Assembly (NCBI RefSeq): GCF_963676955.1
Contig: NZ_OY781461.1
Location: 3,813,501-3,877,500 of the forward strand
Direction: 5' to 3'
Origin: an uncultured Desulfuromonas sp.
GTDB taxonomy: Bacteria > Desulfobacterota > Desulfuromonadia > Desulfuromonadales > Desulfuromonadaceae
DNA: 64,000 nucleotides
The position numbers and the translations under genes were made by a program. Below the pieces are notes generated by a model. The model searched no databases. It was given only the letters and a program-made list of their open reading frames with translations, and was not told where the DNA came from. Below are positions 50,428-58,999 of this stretch, piece after piece. Each line of letters begins with the position of its first letter. Positions within the stretch are counted from its first letter, which is position 1.

Positions 50428-52716
50428 ATGACAGGACCGATTAAAACCGTCAAAGAGCGCTGCCGAAAATGCTATGCGTGTGTCAGAAACTGCCCGGTCA
50501 AGGCGATCAAAGTCAAAGCCAATTACGCCGAGGTGATTTATCCACGCTGTATTGGATGCGGAAAGTGTATTGCCGTCTGTACGCAAAAAGCCAAAATCAT
50601 CGCCGACAGCAGCGAAGAAACCCGCCAGTATCTCGCCACAGCTCAAAAAACAGTGGCGGTTCTCGGCTGCTCTTTTCCGGCGTTTTTTCATGATGCCAGC
50701 CCCGGTCAGCTGGTCACCGGCTTGAAACGACTGGGGTTTTCCGAGGTCCATGAGGGTGCTTCCGGCGTTGAACTGATCGCCGACTCCTATATGGATCAGG
50801 TGGAGCAATCCACGGATCAGCCACTGATCAGTACCCATTGTCCGACCATTGTCGACCTGATCGAACGGCACTATCCGCAGATGCTTAAAAACCTGATGAC
50901 CACGGTATCACCGATGATTGCCATTGGTCGCTTCATCAAAGCGCATCACGGTGACGATGTGCGTGTGATCTACATCAGCTCGTGCATTGCCGGTAAATTT
51001 GAAATTGCCGCCGAGCAGGTTGCCGGCGCCATTGACGGCGTATTGACCTACAAGGAACTCAGTCAGATGTTCCGCCAGCAAAAACTCGATCTCAACCGCC
51101 TCGGCACCACGCCGTTTGATGGCCTGGAGCCGCAAAAGGGCCAGCTTTTCCCTATCACCGGTGGCCCGTTCCAGGTGTTTGATGTCCAGGACGACTTCTT
51201 TCACCCACAGTTTATCTCTACGGAAGGGGAGGAAAATTCTCTGGAGATCATTCGCGATCTGGCGGCCGGGCGCATTCAGGCCCGCCTGGTGGATATCCGC
51301 TTCTGCAATGGTGGCTGCATCGGCGGGCCGGGCAAGAACAACCGTCTGACCACCTTCTCCAAGCGCACCCTGATCCATCAATATTTCCAGAGCGGATCAA
51401 ACACCTATAAAACGACCCCCCGCTATCTGGAGCCTTTGCCGGAACTTGATCTGACGCGAACATTTCGCAACAAGCACAAACGCTTGGATTTGCCCAGCGG
51501 CGACAGCATTCGCAAAATTCTCCAACAGACCAACAAGGTGCGCGAGCAGGACGAGCTCGACTGTGGTGCCTGCGGCTATGCCACCTGTCGTGAACACGCC
51601 ATTGCCGTTTATCAGGGGTTGGCGGACATCGAAATGTGTCTGCCCTACTCGCTGCAACGCCTTGAAGAGGACCGCGTCATCCTGGCTCAGAAATATGAAC
51701 TGGCCAAACATGCCCTGTCGCAGGAATTCGGTGAGGTGGAAATTGTCGGCAAAGACCCGCACACCATCGAAGTGCTCAACCTGATCCGTCAGGTCGGTCC
51801 AACTCCGACAACGGTTCTCATCCGCGGCGAAAGCGGCACCGGCAAAGAACTCACCGCCCGGGCCATCCACCAGATGAGCCAACGGGCCGATAAAACGCTG
51901 GTCACTCTCAACTGCACCACCCTCACCGACAGCCTGCTGGAAAGTGAACTGTTCGGCCACAAAAAAGGGGCATTTACCGGCGCCTTAACGGACAAGCGCG
52001 GCCTGTTTGAAGCGGCCAATGGCGGCACTATTTTCCTCGATGAAATCGGTGACATTACCCCCAAGTTGCAGGCGGAATTACTGCGCGTGCTTGACAGCGG
52101 TGAAATCCGCCCGGTGGGCGGCAACAGCAGCCGCAAAGTGGATGTGCGGTTGATCGCCGCCACCAACAAGAATCTTGAACAAGGCGTTAAGGACGGCTGG
52201 TTTCGCGAAGACCTGTTTTACCGGCTCAACGTCTTCTCCATCACCATGCCGCCGTTACGCAATCGCCTTGACTCTCTTGAAGCTTTGGTTGAACAATTCC
52301 TGCGCAGCACCAGCAAGCGGGTCAACAAAACCATCGACAGCATTGACCGTCGCGCGATTGAAGCGATGCGTAATTACCAATGGCCGGGCAACATCCGCGA
52401 GCTGCAAAATATTATCGAACGCGCGGCAGTTCTGACCCAGGACAACTGTATCCACCTGGAAAATCTGCCGGTGATTTTTACCGAGTTGATTGCCAAGCAT
52501 CACGATGATCCGGACCAACCATCAAACTCGTTCCGCGACAGCCTTGACCGCCAATTGCAATTGATCGAAAAAGGACTGCTGAAAAGCTATCTGGAACAGA
52601 CCCAGGGCAACGTTTCCGAAGCGGCGCGCCGTGCCCAGCTGCCTCGCCGCAGCATGTATCGTCTGCTCGAACGCCACAACCTGCGCGGCGAAGATTATCG
52701 TCCTGCGGAAAAGTGA
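50428..52716 (+). CDS. Sigma-54 activator with ferredoxin and [FeFe]-hydrogenase-like sensor domains
   Basis: A 762-residue protein. Two [4Fe-4S] motifs (CRKCYACVRNCP, CIGCGKCIAVC; 12-51) are followed by an [FeFe]-hydrogenase H-domain (about 75-320), a Fe-S domain (CGACGYATC ... C404), and a sigma-54 AAA+ domain (GESGTGKE near 467, GAFTGA 514-519, Walker B TIFLDE). A Fis-type helix-turn-helix ends it. The four Cys that would hold the H-cluster cubane are kept (138, 186, 293, 297). The proton-relay Cys is His137 and the L2 Lys is Gly189, so it is probably a sensor, not an enzyme. The ATG at 50428 follows GAGG. Confidence 0.9.
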   Translation: MTGPIKTVKERCRKCYACVRNCPVKAIKVKANYAEVIYPRCIGCGKCIAVCTQKAKIIADSSEETRQYLATAQKTVAVLGCSFPAFFHDASPGQLVTGLKRLGFSEVHEGASGVELIADSYMDQVEQSTDQPLISTHCPTIVDLIERHYPQMLKNLMTTVSPMIAIGRFIKAHHGDDVRVIYISSCIAGKFEIAAEQVAGAIDGVLTYKELSQMFRQQKLDLNRLGTTPFDGLEPQKGQLFPITGGPFQVFDVQDDFFHPQFISTEGEENSLEIIRDLAAGRIQARLVDIRFCNGGCIGGPGKNNRLTTFSKRTLIHQYFQSGSNTYKTTPRYLEPLPELDLTRTFRNKHKRLDLPSGDSIRKILQQTNKVREQDELDCGACGYATCREHAIAVYQGLADIEMCLPYSLQRLEEDRVILAQKYELAKHALSQEFGEVEIVGKDPHTIEVLNLIRQVGPTPTTVLIRGESGTGKELTARAIHQMSQRADKTLVTLNCTTLTDSLLESELFGHKKGAFTGALTDKRGLFEAANGGTIFLDEIGDITPKLQAELLRVLDSGEIRPVGGNSSRKVDVRLIAATNKNLEQGVKDGWFREDLFYRLNVFSITMPPLRNRLDSLEALVEQFLRSTSKRVNKTIDSIDRRAIEAMRNYQWPGNIRELQNIIERAAVLTQDNCIHLENLPVIFTELIAKHHDDPDQPSNSFRDSLDRQLQLIEKGLLKSYLEQTQGNVSEAARRAQLPRRSMYRLLERHNLRGEDYRPAEK

Positions 52717-52762
52717 GCCACATGCGGCACAATTGCACAAAACATGTGCCACGCAAGGCACA
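52714..52762 (+). promoter_or_regulatory. Two activator-binding-like sites (UAS)
   Basis: TGAGCCACATGCGGCACA (52714-52731) includes the activator's stop codon. TGTGCCACGCAAGGCACA (52745-52762) follows, with centres 31 bp apart, about three helical turns. Both have arms around a 6-nt spacer, like the site at 50261. They lie 107-155 bp before the -24 box at 52869, a normal distance for enhancer sites. Confidence 0.65.
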
Positions 52763-52868
52763 TCTTATGTCGACTTTTGTCCTGGACGGATTAATAGATT
52801 AGGCCAGTCCAAAACATAATCTATGTAATTTCAGCATTTTAAAAACTTTTCTCCCTATCTACAAAAGA

Positions 52869-52884
52869 TGGCACGCTCACTGCA
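52869..52884 (+). promoter_or_regulatory. Sigma-54 (-24/-12) promoter
   Basis: TGGCAC-GCTCA-CTGCA, one mismatch from the TGGCAC-N5-TTGCA consensus, with the invariant GG and GC 10 nt apart. The predicted start is near 52895. Confidence 0.75.
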
Positions 52885-52894
52885 AACATACACG

Positions 52895-53004
52895 GCCATA
52901 CTAAATTGATACGGGAGCTACAACATTTCTACCCCCTTTCAGAAATAACCTCCCAACTTTATACGCCGTACCGGGATCTCTCTCCCCCGGACGGCGTTTT
53001 TTTT
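52895..53004 (+). ncRNA. Putative sigma-54-dependent small RNA
   Basis: About 110 nt lie between the predicted start and the T-run of a strong terminator. The terminator stem is CGCCGT (52964-52969) with ACGGCG (52991-52996) and CCGGG with CCCGG inside, ending in eight T (52997-53004). No ATG/GTG frame with a ribosome site is inside. A GGGAG stands before ATTTCTACC, which could only work as a very short leader peptide with a rare ATT start. The remainder to yebC (53005-53209) holds nothing recognised. Confidence 0.55.
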
Positions 53005-53209
53005 GGCCAGTGTTCTGATTTTTTACAAAAATCGTCGCGAGATGCCGGAAAACGCCGTGATTGCACGGCACGAGTGGCAAATTGCACGCAGACAGAACTG
53101 CCGTCGGTCGAGAACATTTTTCAAGCGTAACGCAGCAAACAACGTACTTAGCGGATTCGCAACCGGTCGCCGTTGAGAGATACGGGGCTTCGCCAGGCAG
53201 ACAATCACC

Positions 53210-53239
53210 TTGCCGCTAAAACCGCCTTCATGCTATGAT
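53210..53239 (+). promoter_or_regulatory. yebC-ruv promoter
   Basis: TTGCCG (53210-53215), 18 bp, TATGAT (53234-53239) with an extended TGC before the -10. Confidence 0.55.
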
Positions 53240-53347
53240 CCGCAAGTTTTACATGTGGATTGAAGACTTACCGCTCGGAGCCGTCCGAACGGAACCCCAT
53301 AAAGAAAACCGAAAACAATTTTGTTAATGCACCAGGAGGCTTTACGC

Positions 53348-54094
53348 ATGGCAGGTCACAGTAAGTGGGCAAACATCAAACACCGCAAAGGCGCACAGGA
53401 TGCCAAGCGCGGAAAAATCTTTACCAAACTGATCAAGGAAATTACCGTTGCCGCGAAAATCGGCGGGGGCGATCTGGAGGCCAACCCGCGTCTGCGCACC
53501 GCTGTTGACAAGGCGAAAGCCGGCAACATGCCCAAAGATACCATTGAGCGCGCGATCAAAAAAGGTACCGGCGATCTTGACGGTGTCAATTACGAAGAAG
53601 GCATCATGGAGGGTTACGGCCCGGGCGGCGTGGCCGTCATGGTCGAGATCATGACCGACAACCGCACCCGCACAGTGGCCGATGTGCGTCACTGTTTCAC
53701 CAAAAACAACGGCAGCCTCGGCGTTGACGGCTCGGTAGCGTTTCTGTTTGACCGCAAAGGCCTGATCGCCATCAGCAGCGAAGCCGATTTTGATACCATC
53801 TTTGAAATCGCGTTGGAAAACGGTGCCGAAGACGTCAAGGACGAAGGCGAAAGCTATGAAGTCATCACCGAACCCAATGAGTTTGCCGCGGTGCGTGATG
53901 CGCTGGCTGAGCAAGGCATTGAGTTTGAAAGCGCCGAAATCACTATGATTCCACAGAACACCGTCGAGCTGGAAGGCAAGAAAGCCGAGCAGATGCTCAA
54001 ACTGATGGACATGCTTGAAGATAACGACGACGTGCAAAACGTGTACACCAATGCCGACATCGACGATGCCGTTATCGCGGAATTGTTCGGCTAA
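53348..54094 (+). CDS. yebC: YebC/PmpR-family protein (translation/transcription regulator)
   Basis: A 248-residue protein starting [27 protein letters not shown], the hallmark of the family. [19 protein letters not shown] and [18 protein letters not shown] further support it. The ATG at 53348 follows AGGAGG. The usual yebC-ruvC-ruvA-ruvB order is kept, with an 8-nt gap to ruvC. Relatives have been linked to transcription control and to relief of ribosome stalling. Confidence 0.96.
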   Translation: MAGHSKWANIKHRKGAQDAKRGKIFTKLIKEITVAAKIGGGDLEANPRLRTAVDKAKAGNMPKDTIERAIKKGTGDLDGVNYEEGIMEGYGPGGVAVMVEIMTDNRTRTVADVRHCFTKNNGSLGVDGSVAFLFDRKGLIAISSEADFDTIFEIALENGAEDVKDEGESYEVITEPNEFAAVRDALAEQGIEFESAEITMIPQNTVELEGKKAEQMLKLMDMLEDNDDVQNVYTNADIDDAVIAELFG

Positions 54095-54102
54095 CGGACC
54101 GT

Positions 54103-54630
54103 ATGCGCATCCTCGGCATTGATCCGGGCACCCGGATCACCGGTTACGGCATTATTGACCAACAGGGCAACCGCTTGCGCCATGTGGACAACGGAGCAAT
54201 CTACACCCAGAGCAGTGACGCATTGCCCAAACGTCTGAAAAAAATCCACGACGGGCTGTGCGACATTATCCTGCAATACCGTCCGGATGCCGTGGCCATC
54301 GAGCAAGTCTTTGTTGCCAAAAACGCCCTGTCCGCGTTAAAGCTCGGCCAGGCGCGCGGTGCGGCAATTGTCGCCGGCGTCAATGCGGATCTGCCGGTCT
54401 CTGAATACAGCGCCCTGCAGGTTAAAAGTGCCGTGGTCGGCTATGGCAAGGCGGCCAAAAGCCAAGTGCAGCAGATGGTCAAAGCGCTGATGAATCTGCC
54501 GGAGATCGCCCAGGAAGATGCGTCGGATGCTCTGGCCGTGGCCATCTGTCATGCCCACAGCGCTCACGTCAACGACCAGGTTTGCCAGGCCCTGAAACCC
54601 ACTCCAGCCATCAGAAGAAGGTCACGATGA
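54103..54630 (+). CDS. ruvC: Holliday junction resolvase RuvC
   Basis: Cuts Holliday junctions after RuvAB branch migration. The 175 residues carry the acidic catalytic set: Asp in [13 protein letters not shown], Glu in [10 protein letters not shown], and the late Asp pair in [14 protein letters not shown]. The stop overlaps ruvA by 4 nt (ATGA). Confidence 0.96.
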   Translation: MRILGIDPGTRITGYGIIDQQGNRLRHVDNGAIYTQSSDALPKRLKKIHDGLCDIILQYRPDAVAIEQVFVAKNALSALKLGQARGAAIVAGVNADLPVSEYSALQVKSAVVGYGKAAKSQVQQMVKALMNLPEIAQEDASDALAVAICHAHSAHVNDQVCQALKPTPAIRRRSR

Positions 54631-55226
54631 TTGCCCGACTGTGCGGAACCATTGTCAGCAAAGCCATTGATCAGGTCATCGTTGACGTCAACGGCGTCGG
54701 CTATCAGGTCAGTGTGCCGCTTTCCAGTTTTTATCAGCTGGAAGAAGAGCATGCGGCCACCCTGCAGATCTATACCCATGTGCGTGAAGACGCTCTGCAA
54801 CTGTTTGGTTTTCAGACCATGGATGAAAAGCAGATGTTCATTCTGCTGTTGTCCATCTCCGGCATCGGCCCCAAGGTGGCCCTCAACATTCTGTCGCACA
54901 TGGACTGCCATGCCTTGCGCGACTGTCTGATCCAGGAAGACGCCAAACGTCTGGCCACCCTGCCGGGCATCGGTAAAAAGACCGCCGACCGATTGATCCT
55001 CGAACTGCGTGAAAAAGTGCGCAAACTCTATTCGCAACAGCCCCAGGCCACGCAGACACCTTTCGAAGGCGCCCCGCAGAGTAACCACCATGACGACGCG
55101 CTGTCGGCATTGATCAATCTGGGCTACAAAGAAAAGCAGGCCAGTGCCGCCCTGTCGCGTCTGACCAGCGAATTCAGCAGCATGGAAGAGATGCTTAAAG
55201 CTGCCCTGCAGCAACTCAGTCAGTAG
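54627..55226 (+). CDS. ruvA: Holliday junction DNA helicase subunit RuvA
   Basis: DNA-binding tetramer that targets RuvB to junctions. The 199-residue protein begins [28 protein letters not shown] and has the helix-hairpin-helix pair ([33 protein letters not shown]) and a C-terminal RuvB-binding domain. The start at 54627 overlaps the ruvC stop. Confidence 0.96.
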   Translation: MIARLCGTIVSKAIDQVIVDVNGVGYQVSVPLSSFYQLEEEHAATLQIYTHVREDALQLFGFQTMDEKQMFILLLSISGIGPKVALNILSHMDCHALRDCLIQEDAKRLATLPGIGKKTADRLILELREKVRKLYSQQPQATQTPFEGAPQSNHHDDALSALINLGYKEKQASAALSRLTSEFSSMEEMLKAALQQLSQ

Positions 55227-55234
55227 GAGTGTCG

Positions 55235-56260
55235 ATGACGGACCGTTTGATCAGTGCCGAGTTCAGCGATGAAGACAATGTCGACAATCCATTGCGACCG
55301 CGCACCCTCAACGAATATATTGGCCAGGAAAAAGCCAAGGAAAACCTTGAGGTGTTCATTCAGGCGGCACTTAATCGCGGTGAAGCCCTGGATCACGTGC
55401 TGTTTTACGGCCCGCCCGGACTGGGAAAAACCACCCTGGCCAACATCATTGCCAGCGAAATGGGCGTCAGCATCAAAAGCACCTCAGGCCCGGTCATCGA
55501 AAAAGCCGGTGACCTCGCCGCCATCCTCACCAACCTCGAGGAAGGTGACGTGCTGTTCATTGATGAAATCCACCGTTTGTCTCCGGTGGTGGAGGAAATC
55601 CTCTACCCGGCCATGGAGGATTATCAGATCGACATCATGATCGGCCAGGGGCCATCTGCGCGCACCATCAAACTGGACATTCCCCGCTTTACTCTGGTGG
55701 GCGCCACCACCCGCGCCGGGCTGCTTTCGTCGCCACTGCGCGACCGTTTTGGCGTCATCTCTCGGTTGCAATTTTACACCCACGAACAATTGGCCATTAT
55801 TGTCAAACGCAGCGCCTCCATTCTCGGCGTGCCCATTGACGAGAAGGGCGCCCTGGAGATTGCCCGGCGCAGCCGGGGGACACCGCGGATTGCCAACCGA
55901 CTGCTGCGCCGCGTCCGCGACTTTGCCCAGGTTCAAAACGATGGCGCCATCAACTGTGCCATTGCTGACACAGCCCTGACCCGTCTCGAGGTCGACAAGA
56001 TCGGCTTCGACCATATGGACTGCCTGATGCTGCAAACCATCATGGATAAATTTTCCGGCGGTCCGGTTGGACTGGATACGCTTGCCGCAGCGATCGGCGA
56101 AGAAAAAGACACCATTGAAGAGGTCATTGAGCCGTATCTGCTCCAGCAGGGCTATATCAACCGGACCCCACGCGGACGCATGGTCACCGAATTGGCCTAC
56201 CGCCATTTTCACCGTCGGCCACAAGGCAAACAGGCTGACATGTTCCAAACTGAAGGTTAA
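55235..56260 (+). CDS. ruvB: Holliday junction DNA helicase subunit RuvB
   Basis: AAA+ motor for branch migration, 341 residues. Walker A is [11 protein letters not shown], Walker [10 protein letters not shown], sensor 1 GATTRAG and the Arg finger SPLRDRFG. The C-terminal winged helix contains [11 protein letters not shown]. The ATG at 55235 is chosen over a GTG at 55229, because AGGAG directly abuts the GTG. Confidence 0.97.
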   Translation: MTDRLISAEFSDEDNVDNPLRPRTLNEYIGQEKAKENLEVFIQAALNRGEALDHVLFYGPPGLGKTTLANIIASEMGVSIKSTSGPVIEKAGDLAAILTNLEEGDVLFIDEIHRLSPVVEEILYPAMEDYQIDIMIGQGPSARTIKLDIPRFTLVGATTRAGLLSSPLRDRFGVISRLQFYTHEQLAIIVKRSASILGVPIDEKGALEIARRSRGTPRIANRLLRRVRDFAQVQNDGAINCAIADTALTRLEVDKIGFDHMDCLMLQTIMDKFSGGPVGLDTLAAAIGEEKDTIEEVIEPYLLQQGYINRTPRGRMVTELAYRHFHRRPQGKQADMFQTEG

Positions 56261-56275
56261 TAACATCTTACCGTG

Positions 56276-58573
56276 ATGGATCCTGCAACACATCAGCGTT
56301 TTATCCAGCAACTCTGCCACTGGGCCGCCACCTATATCGCTCAGGGCCGTTCACCGTTTCGCAAAGCGGAAGCGGGCACGCTCCTGAACACGGCCCGGGG
56401 AGAATTATGCCCGGACATGGTGCTATGGATCAACCAGGACAGTTTTGTCGCCGGTGGCTTTATTCAGATCCCCGACTGCGAAGACGACCTGAACACGGCA
56501 TGCGCTTGCGCTGAAAGTCTCGGCGTCAATTATTTCGCCATCTGGGGCAGCAAAACCCTGACCATCTGGCAAGCAGACAGCTGCAAGGTCATTGTACAAT
56601 GGCCGATCCCACCATTGGACCAGAACAGTCCGCGAGCCTACGAGATGCTGTTGGTCCAGCTCATGGACGAATTTCGCACCCTGGCGGTTATCGGCGCCTG
56701 TCCTCCGGACAAGCTGTCTCACTGGCACCTCACCAACCTGTGTCTGAGCACGGTCAATAAAGCGATCCCATTACTCAGCGAACATCTGCGTCGCACCCGT
56801 AGCGACCAGGTCAAAACCATCGATGCCGCCGAACACCACGCTGAAAACAAACTCACCCTGGCCATCGCCCGCCTGCTGGTACTTCAGTATCTTGAAAAGC
56901 TTCCTTACAGTCTTGAGCCGGAGCGCCTTGATCAGGCCTTGAAAGAATTCAGTGGCGATCTGGACATTGCCCAGCTCGATCAACTGGCCGGGCATGATGA
57001 TGAGCCGGACCTTGACGAGCAAAGTCAGGTCCTTTTTCACCACCTGCTGCGCCGACTCGACCAGATCGGCTTGTTTCGTCAACCGCACCGGGCTATCCGC
57101 TTCATCAACCAACTGCTCTGTTCGACATCGACCAGCACCCTTGTCACCGAGGGACCTCCAGACAAAGGGACGCTCCATATCCACCACAGCAGCGTCACAG
57201 AACATGACCAAGACCTGATAGAGGTGGACCAGCCTCAACGACTGGCCTTTAAATATTTGCTGCGCGTCCTCAACAACTGGCCCCACCCGGCACACTGTCG
57301 GGCAGATTTGTTCAATCTGCCCCGTGAGATCACTCCTCAGCACATCGTGGCCAACCTGTTTACCCAGGACGTGCCTTCGACCCATTACCGCAACGCCTGG
57401 CAAGCCCATATTCACGCGGCGTGGTCCGGCCGCCGCCCGTCCTGGCCCCGCAGCACACCAACCTGGTGCTATCAGACATGTTACCTGTTGGGGACCCTTG
57501 CCGACCGGGGAACAGCGCACCTGTGCTTACCGGAAAATGCTCTGCGCCAGCCTTGGGCTGAGCACATCTTCGCGCTGCTCGACGGAGAATACACCATTAA
57601 GGAAATAGGCTTGTCTGCGGATCAGTTAACACTGCAGCTAAAACGCGGCTACGCGCCTAAGCAAATCAGCCTGATCGTTGGAGCAACACAGCCGTTGGAA
57701 ATGACCAACAGCGAGTTATTTCGAGGCGGCGTGACGGCTCTGGCATTGCGCCTACGAGGGAGAGACCCGTTATTACACCTCATTGAGGAGAAACGCCTCC
57801 AGCCTGTGAACGAGCACAGTCACAACAATGACGGTCTGGCCCGCTACCACAAATCCTGTCTATGTCACCAGCTGAGTGACGCCCTGCTGGAACCCAGCGC
57901 GGCCGGCAAATACCTCGATCGGTTGCCGGTTCCAAGTCCGACGACCTTGATCAGCCTGGCCGCCCTTGATTTCGACGGCCTTTCCGCCGGAGAACAGACG
58001 GGTCTCATCGACACGACCCTACAACAATTGCTCGACATCGCTGGCCAACCGTGCCAAGGCAAAAAAACAGAGGGGTCCCAAGGCGAAATAACCCGCATCG
58101 ACCAAAAAGCACTTGAAGATCAGATTTATCAGGCATTGGAGGTCAAAGGCGTGCCACAGTTCCCCGACCATTATCTATACGATTTTTATCGGCCGGAATT
58201 GCGCAGTTTCCACACCGATCACCGGCCCTGGCGACTTGTCGGTGAATTTATGGGAACCTTCACTCTGGAAGATGGCGCGGGCAACCGTTGCGACTGCACT
58301 AACGATATTATGGCCTATGCCGCTCTGCTGACAACCCAACAGGCTGCGATGCAGAGCCTGCCAACCGATCCAAACATCTGCCAGCAGATTGTCGAACGCT
58401 ATCTGAATGACTTGGTGCGCATTCATCAGTTGATCTGGGACGAATGCCATGCGGCGCTGCCCACAGCCACAAAAGCCAACCGCCTCGGCAACAAGATCTG
58501 GAAAAACCTTGAACTCCCTCCGTACAAACAGGTCGAAGAGGCGATTGAGAGATTCAATATTCCCAAGCCCTGA
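56276..58573 (+). CDS. Large protein of unknown function with degenerate nuclease-like N-terminus
   Basis: A 765-residue soluble protein without signal or membrane segments. No known family was recognised overall. The first 110 residues (ARGELCPDMVLWI, VAGGFIQIPDCEDDLNTACACAESLGVNYFAIWGSKTLTIW) follow the strand order of PD-(D/E)xK nucleases as in restriction-enzyme N-termini. The PD is present, but GFIQI stands where E-x-K should be. The remainder is mostly helical and Leu-rich with many Cys and His, including CLCHQ near 525 and RCDCTND near 675. It begins 15 nt after ruvB with no clear ribosome site, so it may be part of the ruv operon. Confidence 0.7.
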   Translation: MDPATHQRFIQQLCHWAATYIAQGRSPFRKAEAGTLLNTARGELCPDMVLWINQDSFVAGGFIQIPDCEDDLNTACACAESLGVNYFAIWGSKTLTIWQADSCKVIVQWPIPPLDQNSPRAYEMLLVQLMDEFRTLAVIGACPPDKLSHWHLTNLCLSTVNKAIPLLSEHLRRTRSDQVKTIDAAEHHAENKLTLAIARLLVLQYLEKLPYSLEPERLDQALKEFSGDLDIAQLDQLAGHDDEPDLDEQSQVLFHHLLRRLDQIGLFRQPHRAIRFINQLLCSTSTSTLVTEGPPDKGTLHIHHSSVTEHDQDLIEVDQPQRLAFKYLLRVLNNWPHPAHCRADLFNLPREITPQHIVANLFTQDVPSTHYRNAWQAHIHAAWSGRRPSWPRSTPTWCYQTCYLLGTLADRGTAHLCLPENALRQPWAEHIFALLDGEYTIKEIGLSADQLTLQLKRGYAPKQISLIVGATQPLEMTNSELFRGGVTALALRLRGRDPLLHLIEEKRLQPVNEHSHNNDGLARYHKSCLCHQLSDALLEPSAAGKYLDRLPVPSPTTLISLAALDFDGLSAGEQTGLIDTTLQQLLDIAGQPCQGKKTEGSQGEITRIDQKALEDQIYQALEVKGVPQFPDHYLYDFYRPELRSFHTDHRPWRLVGEFMGTFTLEDGAGNRCDCTNDIMAYAALLTTQQAAMQSLPTDPNICQQIVERYLNDLVRIHQLIWDECHAALPTATKANRLGNKIWKNLELPPYKQVEEAIERFNIPKP

Positions 58574-58694
58574 GCAAACCGTGTCGCCTAAAAACCTTCA
58601 ACGCGTTGCTGACTGAATCGCGAGAAAGGATTGAAAGATCGTTGCGACATGCTACTATACTCAAATCTTTCCATCGTCTGCACAGGAGGAATTT
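58574..58694 (+). promoter_or_regulatory. Upstream region of the phasin gene
   Basis: A possible promoter is TTGAAA (58631-58636), 16 bp, TACTAT (58653-58658). A TATACT box three bases on would need a 19-bp spacer. A ribosome site (AGGAGG) precedes 58695. Confidence 0.4.
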
Positions 58695-58994
58695 ATGCTT
58701 GAAATCATTGAAAAAACCCTTTTGACCGCCCTTGGCGCGGCTTCGATGTCGCAAAAAAAAGCTGAAGAATTGGGCCAGGAACTCAAGCAGCGCCTCAACC
58801 TTTCAGAAGAAGAGGGCAAGGCCTTGGTTGATAAACTGAAAAAAAACGCCTCTGACAAACAAAGTGAGTTGGAGCAACAAGCCATGGATGAAGTCAAAAA
58901 AGCCTGCGAAAGAATCGGCCTGGTCTCTCGCGAAGAGTTTACAGCATTGTGTGAGCGTGTCAGTCAACTTGAGAATCAACAGTCGACTGACTGA
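58695..58994 (+). CDS. Phasin-family small helical protein
   Basis: A 99-residue, highly charged, fully helical protein (MLEIIEKTLLTALGAASMSQKKAEELGQELKQRL ... CERVSQLENQ). A C-terminal heptad pattern suggests a coiled coil. It resembles the phasin/PHA-granule protein superfamily. In Geobacter relatives a similar gene stands directly before a UbiB/AarF kinase, as here (5-nt gap). Polyester granules are not implied by anything else in the window. Confidence 0.75.
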   Translation: MLEIIEKTLLTALGAASMSQKKAEELGQELKQRLNLSEEEGKALVDKLKKNASDKQSELEQQAMDEVKKACERIGLVSREEFTALCERVSQLENQQSTD

Positions 58995-58999
58995 TCTTT

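Noticed and set aside
53070..53095. A further sigma-54-like TGGCA ... GCA
   Set aside because: GG and GC have the right spacing, but the -12 box is CACGC instead of TTGC and no UAS-like repeat is near.
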